Assembly: GCF_964204645.1 (NCBI RefSeq)
Contig: NC_134034.1
Coordinates: forward strand, 11,804,462 to 11,868,461
Source of the DNA: Tubulanus polymorphus
Taxonomy: Eukaryota > Nemertea > Palaeonemertea > Tubulaniformes > Tubulanidae
DNA: 64,000 bases
Direction of reading: 5' to 3'
The position numbers and the translations under genes were made by a program. The notes under the pieces are model-generated. The model saw nothing but the letters and a program-made list of their open reading frames with translations. It was not told the DNA's origin and did no database searches. This document shows positions 54,679 through 64,000 of this stretch, piece after piece. Positions within the stretch are counted from its first letter, which is position 1. Every line of letters begins with the position of its first letter.

Positions 54679-55247
54679 AAAACCTTAATAATAATGATAA
54701 CAATAATGATAAATAACTAATTATATATTTTGTTTCTTGAAGGTGGGTTCTCTGCACTGGCGGCTATTTCTAAAATCAATTCTGATTTGAACATTTTCGA
54801 AGAATTGCATTCGTAATTTTTTAAGAAACGCTAGCTGCATATACAGTGATATGTACACTTTGTAAGTCGGAAAACATGTCTAATAAATCGATCCCGGCTT
54901 GTCTTGTGTTTCTAGGAAGCTCGTTCATTGTTTGAAAAATCTGTAGTGCGAAATACGAACCGTTTCGAATCGGTTTACTTCGCGCGTCAAAACTCGCCGG
55001 ATCAATCCGACCGCGTGAAAATACTGAATTTATGCCGACGCAGCAGTTCGGGGGATTCGTTACAAAATCGGGCTAATTGGACTTTGACAGCTGCTAGACG
55101 CGCACGTCTGAGATGGATCGGCCTCCTCAACGTAAACGGGTTTTGATTTCATTTCGACTTTTTCAACCTCAACCCACTAGGCGCCACGCACGGTGTTGCT
55201 AGTGGGCTCGAGAGACCAGAAAAAATCGTCGCGCTCGACTAATAAAA

Positions 55248-55320
55248 GATCTGTTGCCATCATGATTCGAACCCATAACCCTTGGATTAACAAAACCGGT
55301 GGCGGCAACGGGTGGGATTC
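55248..55320 (-). mobile_element. tRNA-derived SINE remnant
   Basis: On the minus strand, TTTTGTTAATCCAAGGGTTA and TGGGTTCGAATCATGATGG look like an anticodon arm plus a T-arm with a good B-box. No A-box is evident. This matches a decayed 5' part of a tRNA-derived SINE. Confidence 0.5.
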
Positions 55321-56052
55321 CAAGACGTCGAAATTCACACCTCCGTTCATAACGATTGTATAAGTCATTAATTGTCTGCTTAATCACAAATTTCTTTCTT
55401 TTTAAATTTTGCAGCCCATCCATCTTCCCAGCGCCCTTCTCAAAGAATCTCCCGAAGCCAAATATGATCTTGAAATGATCTTAAATCGAAATATAGATTA
55501 AGCATGATAACTATAATCATTTATGGAATGTCGAATAAGCAAGATAAATAAATAAATATAAGGATATTTAACTTTTCAAAGTTTCTTCTAAAAGCAATTA
55601 TATACAATTTACAAGAATGAATAGATGGGCTTTTCGGATATTTTTAGTGATAGAATTCCAGGAGCTGAGATTGCAGGAATTTGGCCCAGAACTTTTTCCT
55701 GCCTTTTCTTTTGGTATATACACTTTTCTATTAACTGTTAAAAGCGGTGCGACGAAAATTTAATGTAGGCATCAGTTATAGAAAAGTCGTGATTTGGAAC
55801 ATGTAATCGACGCGCACGCACACGCGAGTCAAGCATACGACTCCTCCACACACAGTTCATACTGTGTTGATTTATCGTTTAAAATGTGCACCTGTTTATT
55901 GCGTACAGACTGCGAATCGATTCGAACCTTTTGTCGAATGTCGTTAAAACTAACATCAGGCCCTGTTCACGTGATTATTATAGAAACGCGCTCTTTTCGC
56001 AGTGGTGTTCATTGACGCGCAAAACCCGTTATTCCCGATTCGGATTCAACGG

Positions 56053-56285
56053 ATTTTCTGGTCTCCTGAAGTTCGTTGTAACGAGGTTCCACTGTATTTA
56101 GAACTGTCGGCTATCATGAACATATTTTCTGGTCTCCTGAAGTTCGCTGTAACGAGGTTCCACTGTATTTAGAAGTGTCGGCTATCATGGACAGATTTTC
56201 TGGTCTCCTGAAGTTCGCTGTAACGAGGTTCCACTGTATTAAGAACTGTCGGTTATAATGGACAGATTCTCCTGAAGTTCGTACT
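56053..56285. repeat. 71-bp tandem repeat, three to four copies
   Basis: ATTTTCTGGTCTCCTGAAGT starts at 56053, 56124 and 56195, with a partial fourth copy. Inverted relatives (CTTCGGGAGACCAGAAAATC) occur near 45618, so the unit derives from a dispersed element. Confidence 0.8.
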
Positions 56286-57835
56286 ATACTTTATTGAGGT
56301 ACCAGTAGTCATTTTGCTAACTTTTTGCTAACATTTTGCTACTTTTGATAACTCAGCTACACCGGCGAAGGCAACATTCCTCGATCTATCATCATGCGGC
56401 GAAAAACCAAAATTCAAACTTGGACAAAACATCGTTTGCGATTTTAACAAACTTCATTTTTTACTCCTCATTTATATTTTATTTATCACTCAACATCTTA
56501 TGAAGCTCACACAACGCTAAACGGATTAACCATTATCAATAACTAATTAACTAGTAGTTGGAAGCTAGTTAGCTTATAATAATCTGCTAATAAATCAATT
56601 GTTTTAACTAACTTTCTTCGTCGCTAGAATTCTATTCAATTAAACTTATCGAATATTGTATCGTAAATTTTGACTGCGAAAATCACTTCAATTAAAACAA
56701 TTCGTTAAAGAATCATATTTTCATTTGTAACAACAATTAACAACGACTTAAAATCATTATTTTACAAACTGTTCATCGTTTTATTTATGAGTGAAAAGAA
56801 AAACTGGCACATACGTGGCTATTTACGCGAACACGAATATTGTATGCAAAAGCTGCCGTAGTCATTCGAATTCAAATATTCTAAAATAATAAAATTCGAT
56901 CATTTAAATATTTACAATTGATCGATAATTATTTACAAAAAGTATCATTTACAAATGTATAGCGTTACGGCTAATAGAGGGCGGCCTTACGCGTAATTAA
57001 TAACTTAACGTAAGAAAACTACTTATTTATAAGCCAAAAGATGGCGCCCTTGTAGACCAATATATACATTAAGTTCAAAAGGTGGCGCCCTCACAGAAAA
57101 CATAATAAGATAGAAAATTTGAACATTGAAAATATCAATAAATCATAAAAATATGATGGGTTGGGTAGGGGTGCCTCGCAGGGGGGGGGGGGTAGGGGTA
57201 GACATGGTGGCGCACTCACAGAAATTACAACCATGAATCATCCTGCAACTATATACAATAGATCAGCAATATACATTAATATATATATATACAGTTAATA
57301 TACATTACAAATAAATATATAACTGCCATAGAGTTTTACTGGCAAAATTATGTTCTACGGAGTCAAGAAACGCAGTTCCGCAGTTAAGAGTTGAAGTTGA
57401 ATTAGTTCATTGACAATTTAGGAAGTAAACTGTAAGAGCTTAGAGTCAACTTCAACTCAGAAGTGTGAAACTAAACGCTTCATTCATCTTACTAAACACA
57501 AACCCCGAGCTCTGAATCGCAGAGTTCCGATGAAACCAAGATTATCTTACCGACTAGTAACTTTATCGATAGTCAACATCGACGATAGCTACGGTATATT
57601 TGGCGGCGAAATCTAGGGAAAAAATTCCCAAATCAAAAGTTAATTAACATCATACAGCAGCAGAATTCATCATCGTTAATGATAATACATGTTATTTTGG
57701 TTTATATATACACGCAGAGGCGAAGCACCATTTTACAAACATTTTTCAATGAAAATATCATTTTTTATTCCGCTGCCAAATTCGTTACGATGCCATGGGA
57801 TCATTCATTTATTAGGTACGCGTTTAATTTGATTT

Positions 57836-58124
57836 TTAACCCTTTCAGCGCGTCTACACCGCAGTGTGGTGTATAAATCAGTGATAGATTTTGCGAGTAC
57901 ATCGCAACGCGGTGTATTGATGTAATTAGTAATTATCCCTCATGAAAAATGGCAGCACGTGTCAAACATAGTAAAATACTAGTAACTAACGATACACCGC
58001 GCCGCGGTGTAGACGCACTATAGTGGTATTCCCGTTGTTCAACACACTAGGGTGGAATTTTTTAGAATTTTCAAATTATCTCCAGCACTATAGGGTATTA
58101 ATTAGTCAGCACTGAAAGGGTTAA
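57836..58124. mobile_element. piggyBac-like MITE with TTAA duplications
   Basis: A 281-bp element (57840-58120) begins CCCTTTCAGCGC and ends GCACTGAAAGGG, inverted repeats of 12 bp with one mismatch. It is flanked on both sides by TTAA (57836-57839 and 58121-58124). TTAA target duplication with CCC-starting termini is diagnostic of the piggyBac superfamily. There is no transposase, so it is non-autonomous. The inside carries several copies of CACCGC-GGTGTA-type short palindromes. Confidence 0.85.
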
Positions 58125-58659
58125 GTATTACAGCATACAATTGTACTTGAGCCCTCCTCAAATGCGTACGTAATAAATGAATGACTCCCATATTTGGCAT
58201 CAATCCTAACGGCAGCATTATAAAGGACTTTTTCTGTAGAAACATTTACACGGGCTAACATTGAAAACATCCGGATATTTACATTTCACTGACTTAGAGA
58301 TGGTTATATTTGAGGTATTGAATACGTGGGGGTCAGCTGAATTCATTTTGACCATTTACAAATAGTTTTATGAATACGGTCGAACTAAGACGTTATTTGG
58401 ATAAGTCTTCGTCACACAACACTTAAGTTTCCTCTATTTTTTAATATCAATTTGTATTTCAAATTCAATCTACTAAGTGTAAGTCATCACATAAGTCATC
58501 AACGCAATGAGTGTCACGATTGTGACGAATTAAGTTTCACTGTTAAAAAGATTTTGATGATCTCATAACAAAAATTGAGTAAAAAGAGGCTATTAAAGAG
58601 GGTGAATTCTACAAACAAGCAGGTTGCACTTTACTTAGCACTTCTGAAACAAGACCCAC

Positions 58660-58709
58660 CCTCTCCACCCTCTCTCTCTCTCTCCCTCTCTCTCTCTTTC
58701 TCCCTCTCG
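58660..58709. repeat. CT-rich microsatellite
   Basis: A nearly pure run of CT/CCCT units of about 50 bp. Confidence 0.85.
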
Positions 58710-58937
58710 TTCAGATGTTTTATCTGAAAATGCATAAATATTGAATTTTCAATTATTAAAAACAACACACTTTGTTTCGTGTTCAGTGCAAATTCAATAC
58801 TAGTTCACGTTTCAAACTGTTGAGGAACATATGTTTAACTGTGATACACTGATACATACAATACACATTGAAAGCAAACATCCCTCTCTCCCTAAACGAA
58901 CAATTCATAGACCGTTTGTTCGTGAAATGACTGTCGG

Positions 58938-59193
58938 CTCCATAAATCACCCTATGACATCATAAGTTCAAGTGATTTGAACTACAGACAGTCTAGAAAA
59001 GAAGGTTGTTTCAATAAACCACCCTATGACATCATTAGTTCAAGCGATTTGAACTACAGACAGTCTAGAAAAGAAGGTTGTTTCAATAAACCACCCTATG
59101 ACATCATTAGTTCATGTGATTTGAACTACAGACACTTCTAGAAAAGATGGTTGTTTCAATGAATCACCCTATGACATCATCAGTTCATCAAGT
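58938..59193. repeat. 72-bp minisatellite, about four copies
   Basis: CACCCTATGACATCA recurs at 58948, 59020, 59092 and 59165. The unit also contains a short inverted repeat around TTCAAGTGATTTGAA. It lies within or just beyond the 3' UTR of the unrecognised gene. Confidence 0.85.
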
Positions 59194-59195
59194 GA

Positions 59196-59201
59196 TTTAT
59201 T
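59196..59201 (-). terminator. Polyadenylation signal AATAAA
   Basis: Read on the minus strand, AATAAA lies about 57 nt downstream of the stop codon of the unrecognised gene. It is at the edge of a 72-bp minisatellite. Other AATAAA hexamers lie further on, so this is the nearest candidate rather than a proven site. Confidence 0.45.
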
Positions 59202-59257
59202 CTATACAATAGAAATGGCTACACAAATCAATCGATCAATCAAATTTCATTGATTGA

Positions 59258-59637
59258 TCAACTGCGCCTATAACCGGTCGCCGAAGTTTGATTGATAGGT
59301 TGTAGTTCTATATCTTGAGGAGACAACGGTCGAGGGGGCGGAGTCGGGAAACTCGAGGGCGGAGCTTCGTTGTCCGAGCTACTGTCGTCGCTGTGGTAAC
59401 TGTGGTAACTGTCTCCCAGTAACCGCGTGTCATCCTCCTCTCCGATGCTGGGTAAAGCGACGACAGCTGGACCAGCGCTCTGATGCTGCTGATGCTGCTG
59501 CTGATGCTGTTGCCACAGTAACCGCGCGCGTTGATCTTCGACCTCGTGATACGACGATTGAACGACGCGTTGATGGTGAATCTCGTGAAGATAGAGGGCG
59601 CTCAAACTCATTTCGGCCGACATCAATTCCAGAGTGC
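59258..59637 (-). CDS. Unrecognised gene, last coding exon
   Basis: The exon starts with a short helical-looking segment (LYLHEIHHQRVVQSSYHEVE), followed by a Gln/His run, a mixed acidic-Ser patch and a Pro-rich stretch, and ends GYRRS-stop. The CAG/CTG-rich repeats that encode the Gln run make length variation likely. Confidence 0.78.
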
Positions 59638-61233
59638 CTAAAATTGGAAAAATAACAATTACTGATTTGACAGTCGAGATAAAGATGGCGCTGAAATCAT
59701 TCTGTAGATGATCGAACTAATGAAGAGTCAACAGAATCCATTTCAATAAATGTTATTTCGTGATTCATCGGTCAGTTGATCAGTTGTCGCAAAGTTACAT
59801 CAATTTGGATAAATACCATAGTACCATTAAAATTGCTTTGTTATTATGGTATCTGACCACCAGGTAACTTCAACAAACTTTTAACCAACTTACTTTCTTA
59901 GAATTGCATACAATTCGTCAAGGGGAAAGACGACATTGTGAGCATATGTACAGGGTCGAGTTTCAAATTGAAGTTTTTCAACTCTTTTCTTTTTAATCAG
60001 CGGAAATCTAAAACAATTCCGTTTCGTGAAAGCGACCGTAGTCGGTTTCGCGACGACGATGACAGATGTTGACCAGAGTTATATAAAAGTCGAGCAGGTG
60101 TTAAAGACACCGAGACTCATATTGACTCGATCATCAATACACGCGCGTTCAATATTGACTCAAAATGACTGACCTGGGAAACTATTCAAATACTACGCCT
60201 CATTATGTAAGCCATGTAAAGCTGACTGAATTGCACTTTCTATCAAATTTACTTTAAAAACACTAACTACTGTATTTGTACGTTGCATTTGTTCCATAGG
60301 CTTTGATTTAATTGAATCACACCTGTCATCGGTGCCCAAAATACTACGATCGGATGTCTACCTCTAAAAGTCTCCCAATGACATCATCGAATTACCGGGT
60401 ACATATCTAGTGATTCGATATCTTAACTTTAAGATGCAGATAGTTGTTTGATGATGACGACATTGAGATATTTTATGCATTAGTATTGGAATGGTGTATT
60501 GATTATTGCATCACTACGTAATTTGATGACGTCATATGGGGATTTTACGGAGGCGGGCATATTTTCTTTCCTTCAATCTAGCATTTTTACTACACTGCAG
60601 TATCAAAAGACAAGAACCGAAACAGTCTAAAGTCTTCTCTCTGACATCTAAAGTCTGATCCAAACAATTCCAAAATAGTTGTTTAACAGGGATGTTTTAA
60701 CCCTATCTATATATGAACCATACAACTCAGACATCACTCTTGAATTTTCATAATCCCAAAACATCAAAGTCGACCGGAGTCTACTGGACCCAGTAGTTCA
60801 ACCACAGTTACGATTTTATATTCATCTCATTGAAAATGAATTAAAAAATTTTACTCAAAAGTCTGCTCTAACCCACAGCCGTGGAAATGCATCCTGTATT
60901 AAAGTTTACATGGCCTTAGCTATTAGACTTCAGAAATAACAAATGCCTGACTGTTTATTATTTATTATTTTAATTATTAACAGATTTCAGTTAAGAATCA
61001 ATTCCTACAACCGCAACTGAAGTGTTACACGAGGTCTAACCAAGCCGGCTCTAAAACGGAAAGTTAAACACACTTTTAGATAGCCCTAATACAAGACAAG
61101 ACTTGTCCGAATACCGGTTTGCGAAAACAACGTTCCTCGATGCGCTAATCGCGCCGCGCGTACGTGCAATTAAAAAGTTTACTTCCTGATTTATCAAACA
61201 TTTCGAGAACGCAGTCTAAACATCACTGGCGTA

Positions 61234-61274
<41 letters not shown>

Positions 61275-63088
61275 TACACGTCGATATTCGGCATATGTTG
61301 AAGTTTTACAAAACACGCGCGGAGAAAATCAATCTCAGATTCTCGTTCTGCCGCCGACATCTAATTATCGGTTATACGCCAGCTGACGCACGTGAATAGG
61401 GAGTGAATAGGGAGTGAATAGGCTGTGAGCGTCGGTTTCATTCACATATTCAACACCAATGAATAAATATTGTTTAATATATTTTTGTTTACGTTTGACG
61501 GTGAATGTAAAACTCCGGTCCAGATATAAATTCAGTAGTTAACTGTACAACTACAAACTAGACAGAACTTTCTAATCGCCTATTTCTCAAATTAAAAGAG
61601 TTTTAAAGGAGTTTCTGGTATTTTGCTCAATTAAAAGAGTTTCAAGCACCTTAAAAAGCATTTTCCGTTTTGAAGGAGTTTTCAAAGTATTCAAGGGGTC
61701 GTAGGGACCCTGTTTAAAACATACAATAAAAAAATTTGCAATAGAAAGAAATATCAATTTTTATACAAACCTTCTTCGTAGTTTTGTCTAGGAGATATGC
61801 AGGAAGTGGTTAGACCTACGAGACTAGGAGTCTGACCACCACCTATCGGCGATAGGTCGAGATGATGGTTACTATGGATACTAGTAACTAGTCCGTTATC
61901 GGTGCCGGTGATTGGTCCCTCAGTGTTAGAAATGGCTCCGCGTAACGGGTATTGACTGCGCTGATTAACGGGCACCTCCGAGCCGGGCACGTTCATTCTT
62001 AATAGACTCGGATTTACTATACTTGACATCATACTAGAATACTGAAAATACACAATACGTAACAAAGACTCAACCTCTGAAAAGTTCTATCAGTAAAATG
62101 CAGAATTTTTTCAGTGACATTTCTTTGAAATATTTAAGAAAATGTTCAAATTAATCAGTAATCAATGGGGGTAAGACCCTCACTAACATCTTTCGTATTT
62201 CTGTTCAAATGAATCAGTAATCAACAGTAAGACCCTCAGTAACATCTTTCATATTTCTGTTCAAATTAATCAGTAATCAACAGTAAGACCCTCGCTAACA
62301 TCTTTCATATTTCTGTTCAAATGAATCAGTAATCAACAGTAAGACCCTCAGTAACATCTTTCATATTTCTGTTCAAATTAATCAGTAATCAACAGTAAGA
62401 CCCCCTCAGTAACATCTTTCATATTTCTGTTCAAATTAATCAGTAATCAACAGTAAGACCCTCACTAACATCTTTCATATTTCTGTTCAAATTAATCAGT
62501 AATCAACAGTAAGACCCTCACTAACATCTTTCATATTTCTGTTCAAATTAATCAGTAATCAACAGTAAGACCCTCAGTAACATCTTTCATATTTCTGTTC
62601 AAATTAATCAGTAATCAACAGTAAGACCCTCAGTAACATCTTTCATATTTCTGTTCAAATTAATCAGTAATCAACAGTAAGACCCCCTCAGTAACATCTT
62701 TCATATTTCTGTTCAAATTAATCAGTAATCAACAGTAAGACCCTCAGTAACATCTTTCATATTTCCGTTCAAATCTATCAGTAATCAAGGGGGTTAAGAC
62801 CCTCAGTAACGTCTTTCATATGTTTCATATTTGCATCAAACAAATCAAATCGGTATTTCTCACTATAGATTAGTTACAAATACTGAAAATCAGGAAGAAA
62901 TGGCAGCTGTGAGTCATCCATCGTGGGTGCTTATTTATTGACTTCGTAGTGGCCCAAACCCTGTGGAAGTGTGTACTGGCTGTACTACTGCAGACTTACC
63001 CCTGGACCGTTGGAAGACAATGTATTAATAGAATTAAACAATGCGTTCTCTTGTAAAGGACCCAACGTATTAGACGCATCTCTTTGAG
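59258..63088 (-). CDS. 3' end of an unrecognised gene (three coding exons, 5' part outside window)
   Basis: Three exons chain in frame on the minus strand: 63000-63088 (phase 1-0), 61771-62041 (phase 0-1) and 59258-59637 (phase 1 to a TGA stop at 59258-59260), giving about 246 C-terminal residues. I do not recognise the product. The region has no transmembrane segment, no Cys pattern and no known fold. It is low in complexity, with a Gln/His run, an acidic Ser/Asp-rich patch (SDDSSSDNEAPPSS) and a Pro-rich stretch (PTPPPRPLSP). This would suit an intracellular tail of a receptor or channel, or a regulatory protein, but that is a guess. The gene continues right of 63088. Confidence 0.7.
61238..61274. 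repeat. AT dinucleotide microsatellite
   Basis: An uninterrupted TA/AT run of about 33 bp, followed by a short AC run, in the last intron of the unrecognised gene. Confidence 0.9.
61771..62041 (-). CDS. Unrecognised gene, penultimate exon
   Basis: A 271-nt exon encodes a Ser/Pro/Gly/Asn-rich segment (YSSMMSSIVNPSLLRMNVPG ... SPRQNYEE) without recognisable motifs. The donor is the weaker GTTTGT. It joins the last exon in phase 1. Confidence 0.7.
62155..62825. repeat. 56-bp tandem repeat, about eleven copies
   Basis: AACATCTTTCATATTTCTGT followed by TCAAATTAATCAGTAATCAACAGTAAGACC repeats with a 56-58 bp period and very few changes, which points to recent amplification. It lies in the intron between the first two exons seen of the unrecognised gene. 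Confidence 0.92.
63000..63088 (-). CDS. Unrecognised gene, antepenultimate exon
   Basis: An 89-nt exon has a strong polypyrimidine tract and CAG acceptor, and a GTAAGT donor. It encodes QRDASNTLGPLQENALFNSI and NTLSSNGPG. It joins the next exon in phase 0. Confidence 0.65.
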
Positions 63089-64000
63089 CTGAAAAAAATT
63101 ACAATCATCAAAAAAAGAAGATTAATAATGATAATAATGATAATCTATTTACTTAATATCTACAGGGTAATATCTGCACTTAACATAAAATGAGAAAATA
63201 AATGAAATACTCGACATTAACAATACGAATAATTGTCAATTTGTTAAAAACATTAAGACAAATAAACAAATTAACATTTAACTTGACAGTGAGAGTAGAA
63301 ATAGAACACCATATGCATCTAGACCTCAATTGATGAAACGTTTTACAGCGCAAAATCATTTGTTTTCATCTTAAAAAATTCATCAGAACCCTAGGTCTAT
63401 TTCCAAGAGATAATTCAAGCTCGAAATCGGGCTAATCAGGATTAGGAATTTTTGGATGATCCCGATCTAAATGCGGTCACAGGCGCGAATATGCATACCA
63501 TGATTTTTTGAAACTGACACAGGAGATGCCTGGGTTGAATATAAAGAACAATTAGTTCAAGGTGTCACGCGCACGTGTGCAGCTCAACAGGGTAATTAAA
63601 ATCATACTCGTCTAAAACGTGGATAAAAACAATGCTGTAAATTACAGCAGTAATCATCGAATATCTACGAAATGACAATTCAATCTGGCCGACGAAATAA
63701 TCGATTCGAAGCGGTATATTTTTGGAATCGGGAAAAATTTAACCGGATAACTATTCTACCAACTGTTGTATTTTATACTCGCGAGGCAGGATCATCCATT
63801 CATTATCATATTGTGCGCAAATTCCCCTGAATTTTCATTTTACCGCCTTTCTTATTCTAGAGCCCCCTCTCCCTATGCAGACCCTACTCCTGTATATATC
63901 CACTATCCTCTCAACATGTAGGCTCTCTATCCTTTTCACCTTAGACTAATTGTTCTTTATATTCAAGCTAAGAGTCTACAGGCTCCATACCCTTGTACAG

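Larger units (their letters stand above)
53763..59195. other. Intergenic region between the two minus-strand genes
   Basis: I see no convincing coding exon here; the open frames are short and without motifs. It holds mobile-element remnants (54398-54678, 55248-55320, 57836-58124), a 71-bp repeat (56053-56285), a fold-back repeat (57370-57477), a CT-rich run (58660-58709) and a 72-bp minisatellite (58938-59193). A poly-G run lies at about 57181-57193. Confidence 0.6.

Noticed and set aside
54928-55146. A 72-codon plus-strand frame in the intergenic region
   Set aside because: It has no recognisable motif, no splice partner and no flanking gene signals.
55248-55320. A functional tRNA gene on the minus strand
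   Set aside because: A good B-box is present, but there is no A-box and no closed acceptor stem, so only a SINE remnant is supported.
1-64000. CRISPR arrays, bacterial operons or phage features
   Set aside because: The window is clearly animal DNA with spliced genes. The tandem repeats have no spacer logic of a CRISPR array.

Overview
The window is animal nuclear DNA. It is AT-rich, has many GT-AG introns, and carries extracellular modules found only in metazoans (EMI, EGF, VWD/C8/TIL, VWC, LDL-receptor class A). The density of fold-back elements, MITEs, minisatellites and a LINE fragment suggests a marine invertebrate, perhaps a lophotrochozoan, but the sequence alone does not fix the clade.

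Almost everything left of 53.6 kb is one enormous secreted-protein gene on the minus strand. I could chain 87 coding exons with matching intron phases from a start codon at 53573 to 283, where the gene runs off the left edge. The chain is about 24.1 kb of coding sequence, roughly 8,030 residues, with no stop reached. In protein order it encodes: a signal peptide; an EMI-like domain; five EGF-like modules; three VWD-C8-TIL assemblies in the D1-D2-D'-D3 order of VWF, gel-forming mucins and SCO-spondin; short Pro/Thr/Ser (PTS) linkers mixed with TIL, VWC and one LDLa module; a long mucin region; and a C-terminal series of VWC/TIL-like Cys-rich modules interrupted by PTS linkers. The C-terminal end, including any cystine knot, lies outside the window.

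The most interesting element is a repeated domain I do not recognise. It has 137-149 residues from its first to its last cysteine, it is rich in predicted beta strands, and it occurs 17 times, always set between PTS linkers. One copy is split over two exons (33475-32474), four are single-exon copies (28183-24054), three sit inside one 8.27-kb exon (23075-14811), and nine form a tandem array of ~897-bp units (14274-6724). Its end-to-end cysteines and closing R-L-x-P...A-C-I pattern recall a discoidin (F5/8C) fold, but this is inference. The first copy and the nine array copies share an intron at the same place and phase, while the middle copies lack it, so the family's history can be read from the exon structure.

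The right side (59258 to beyond 63088) holds the last three coding exons of a second minus-strand gene, which I do not recognise. It encodes a low-complexity, Gln/His- and Pro/Ser-rich C-terminal region. Between the two genes (53.6-59.2 kb) I see no coding exon. That stretch holds the likely TATA promoter of the large gene, a piggyBac-like MITE with TTAA duplications, a GGATCC-type MITE, a tRNA-derived SINE remnant and several minisatellites.
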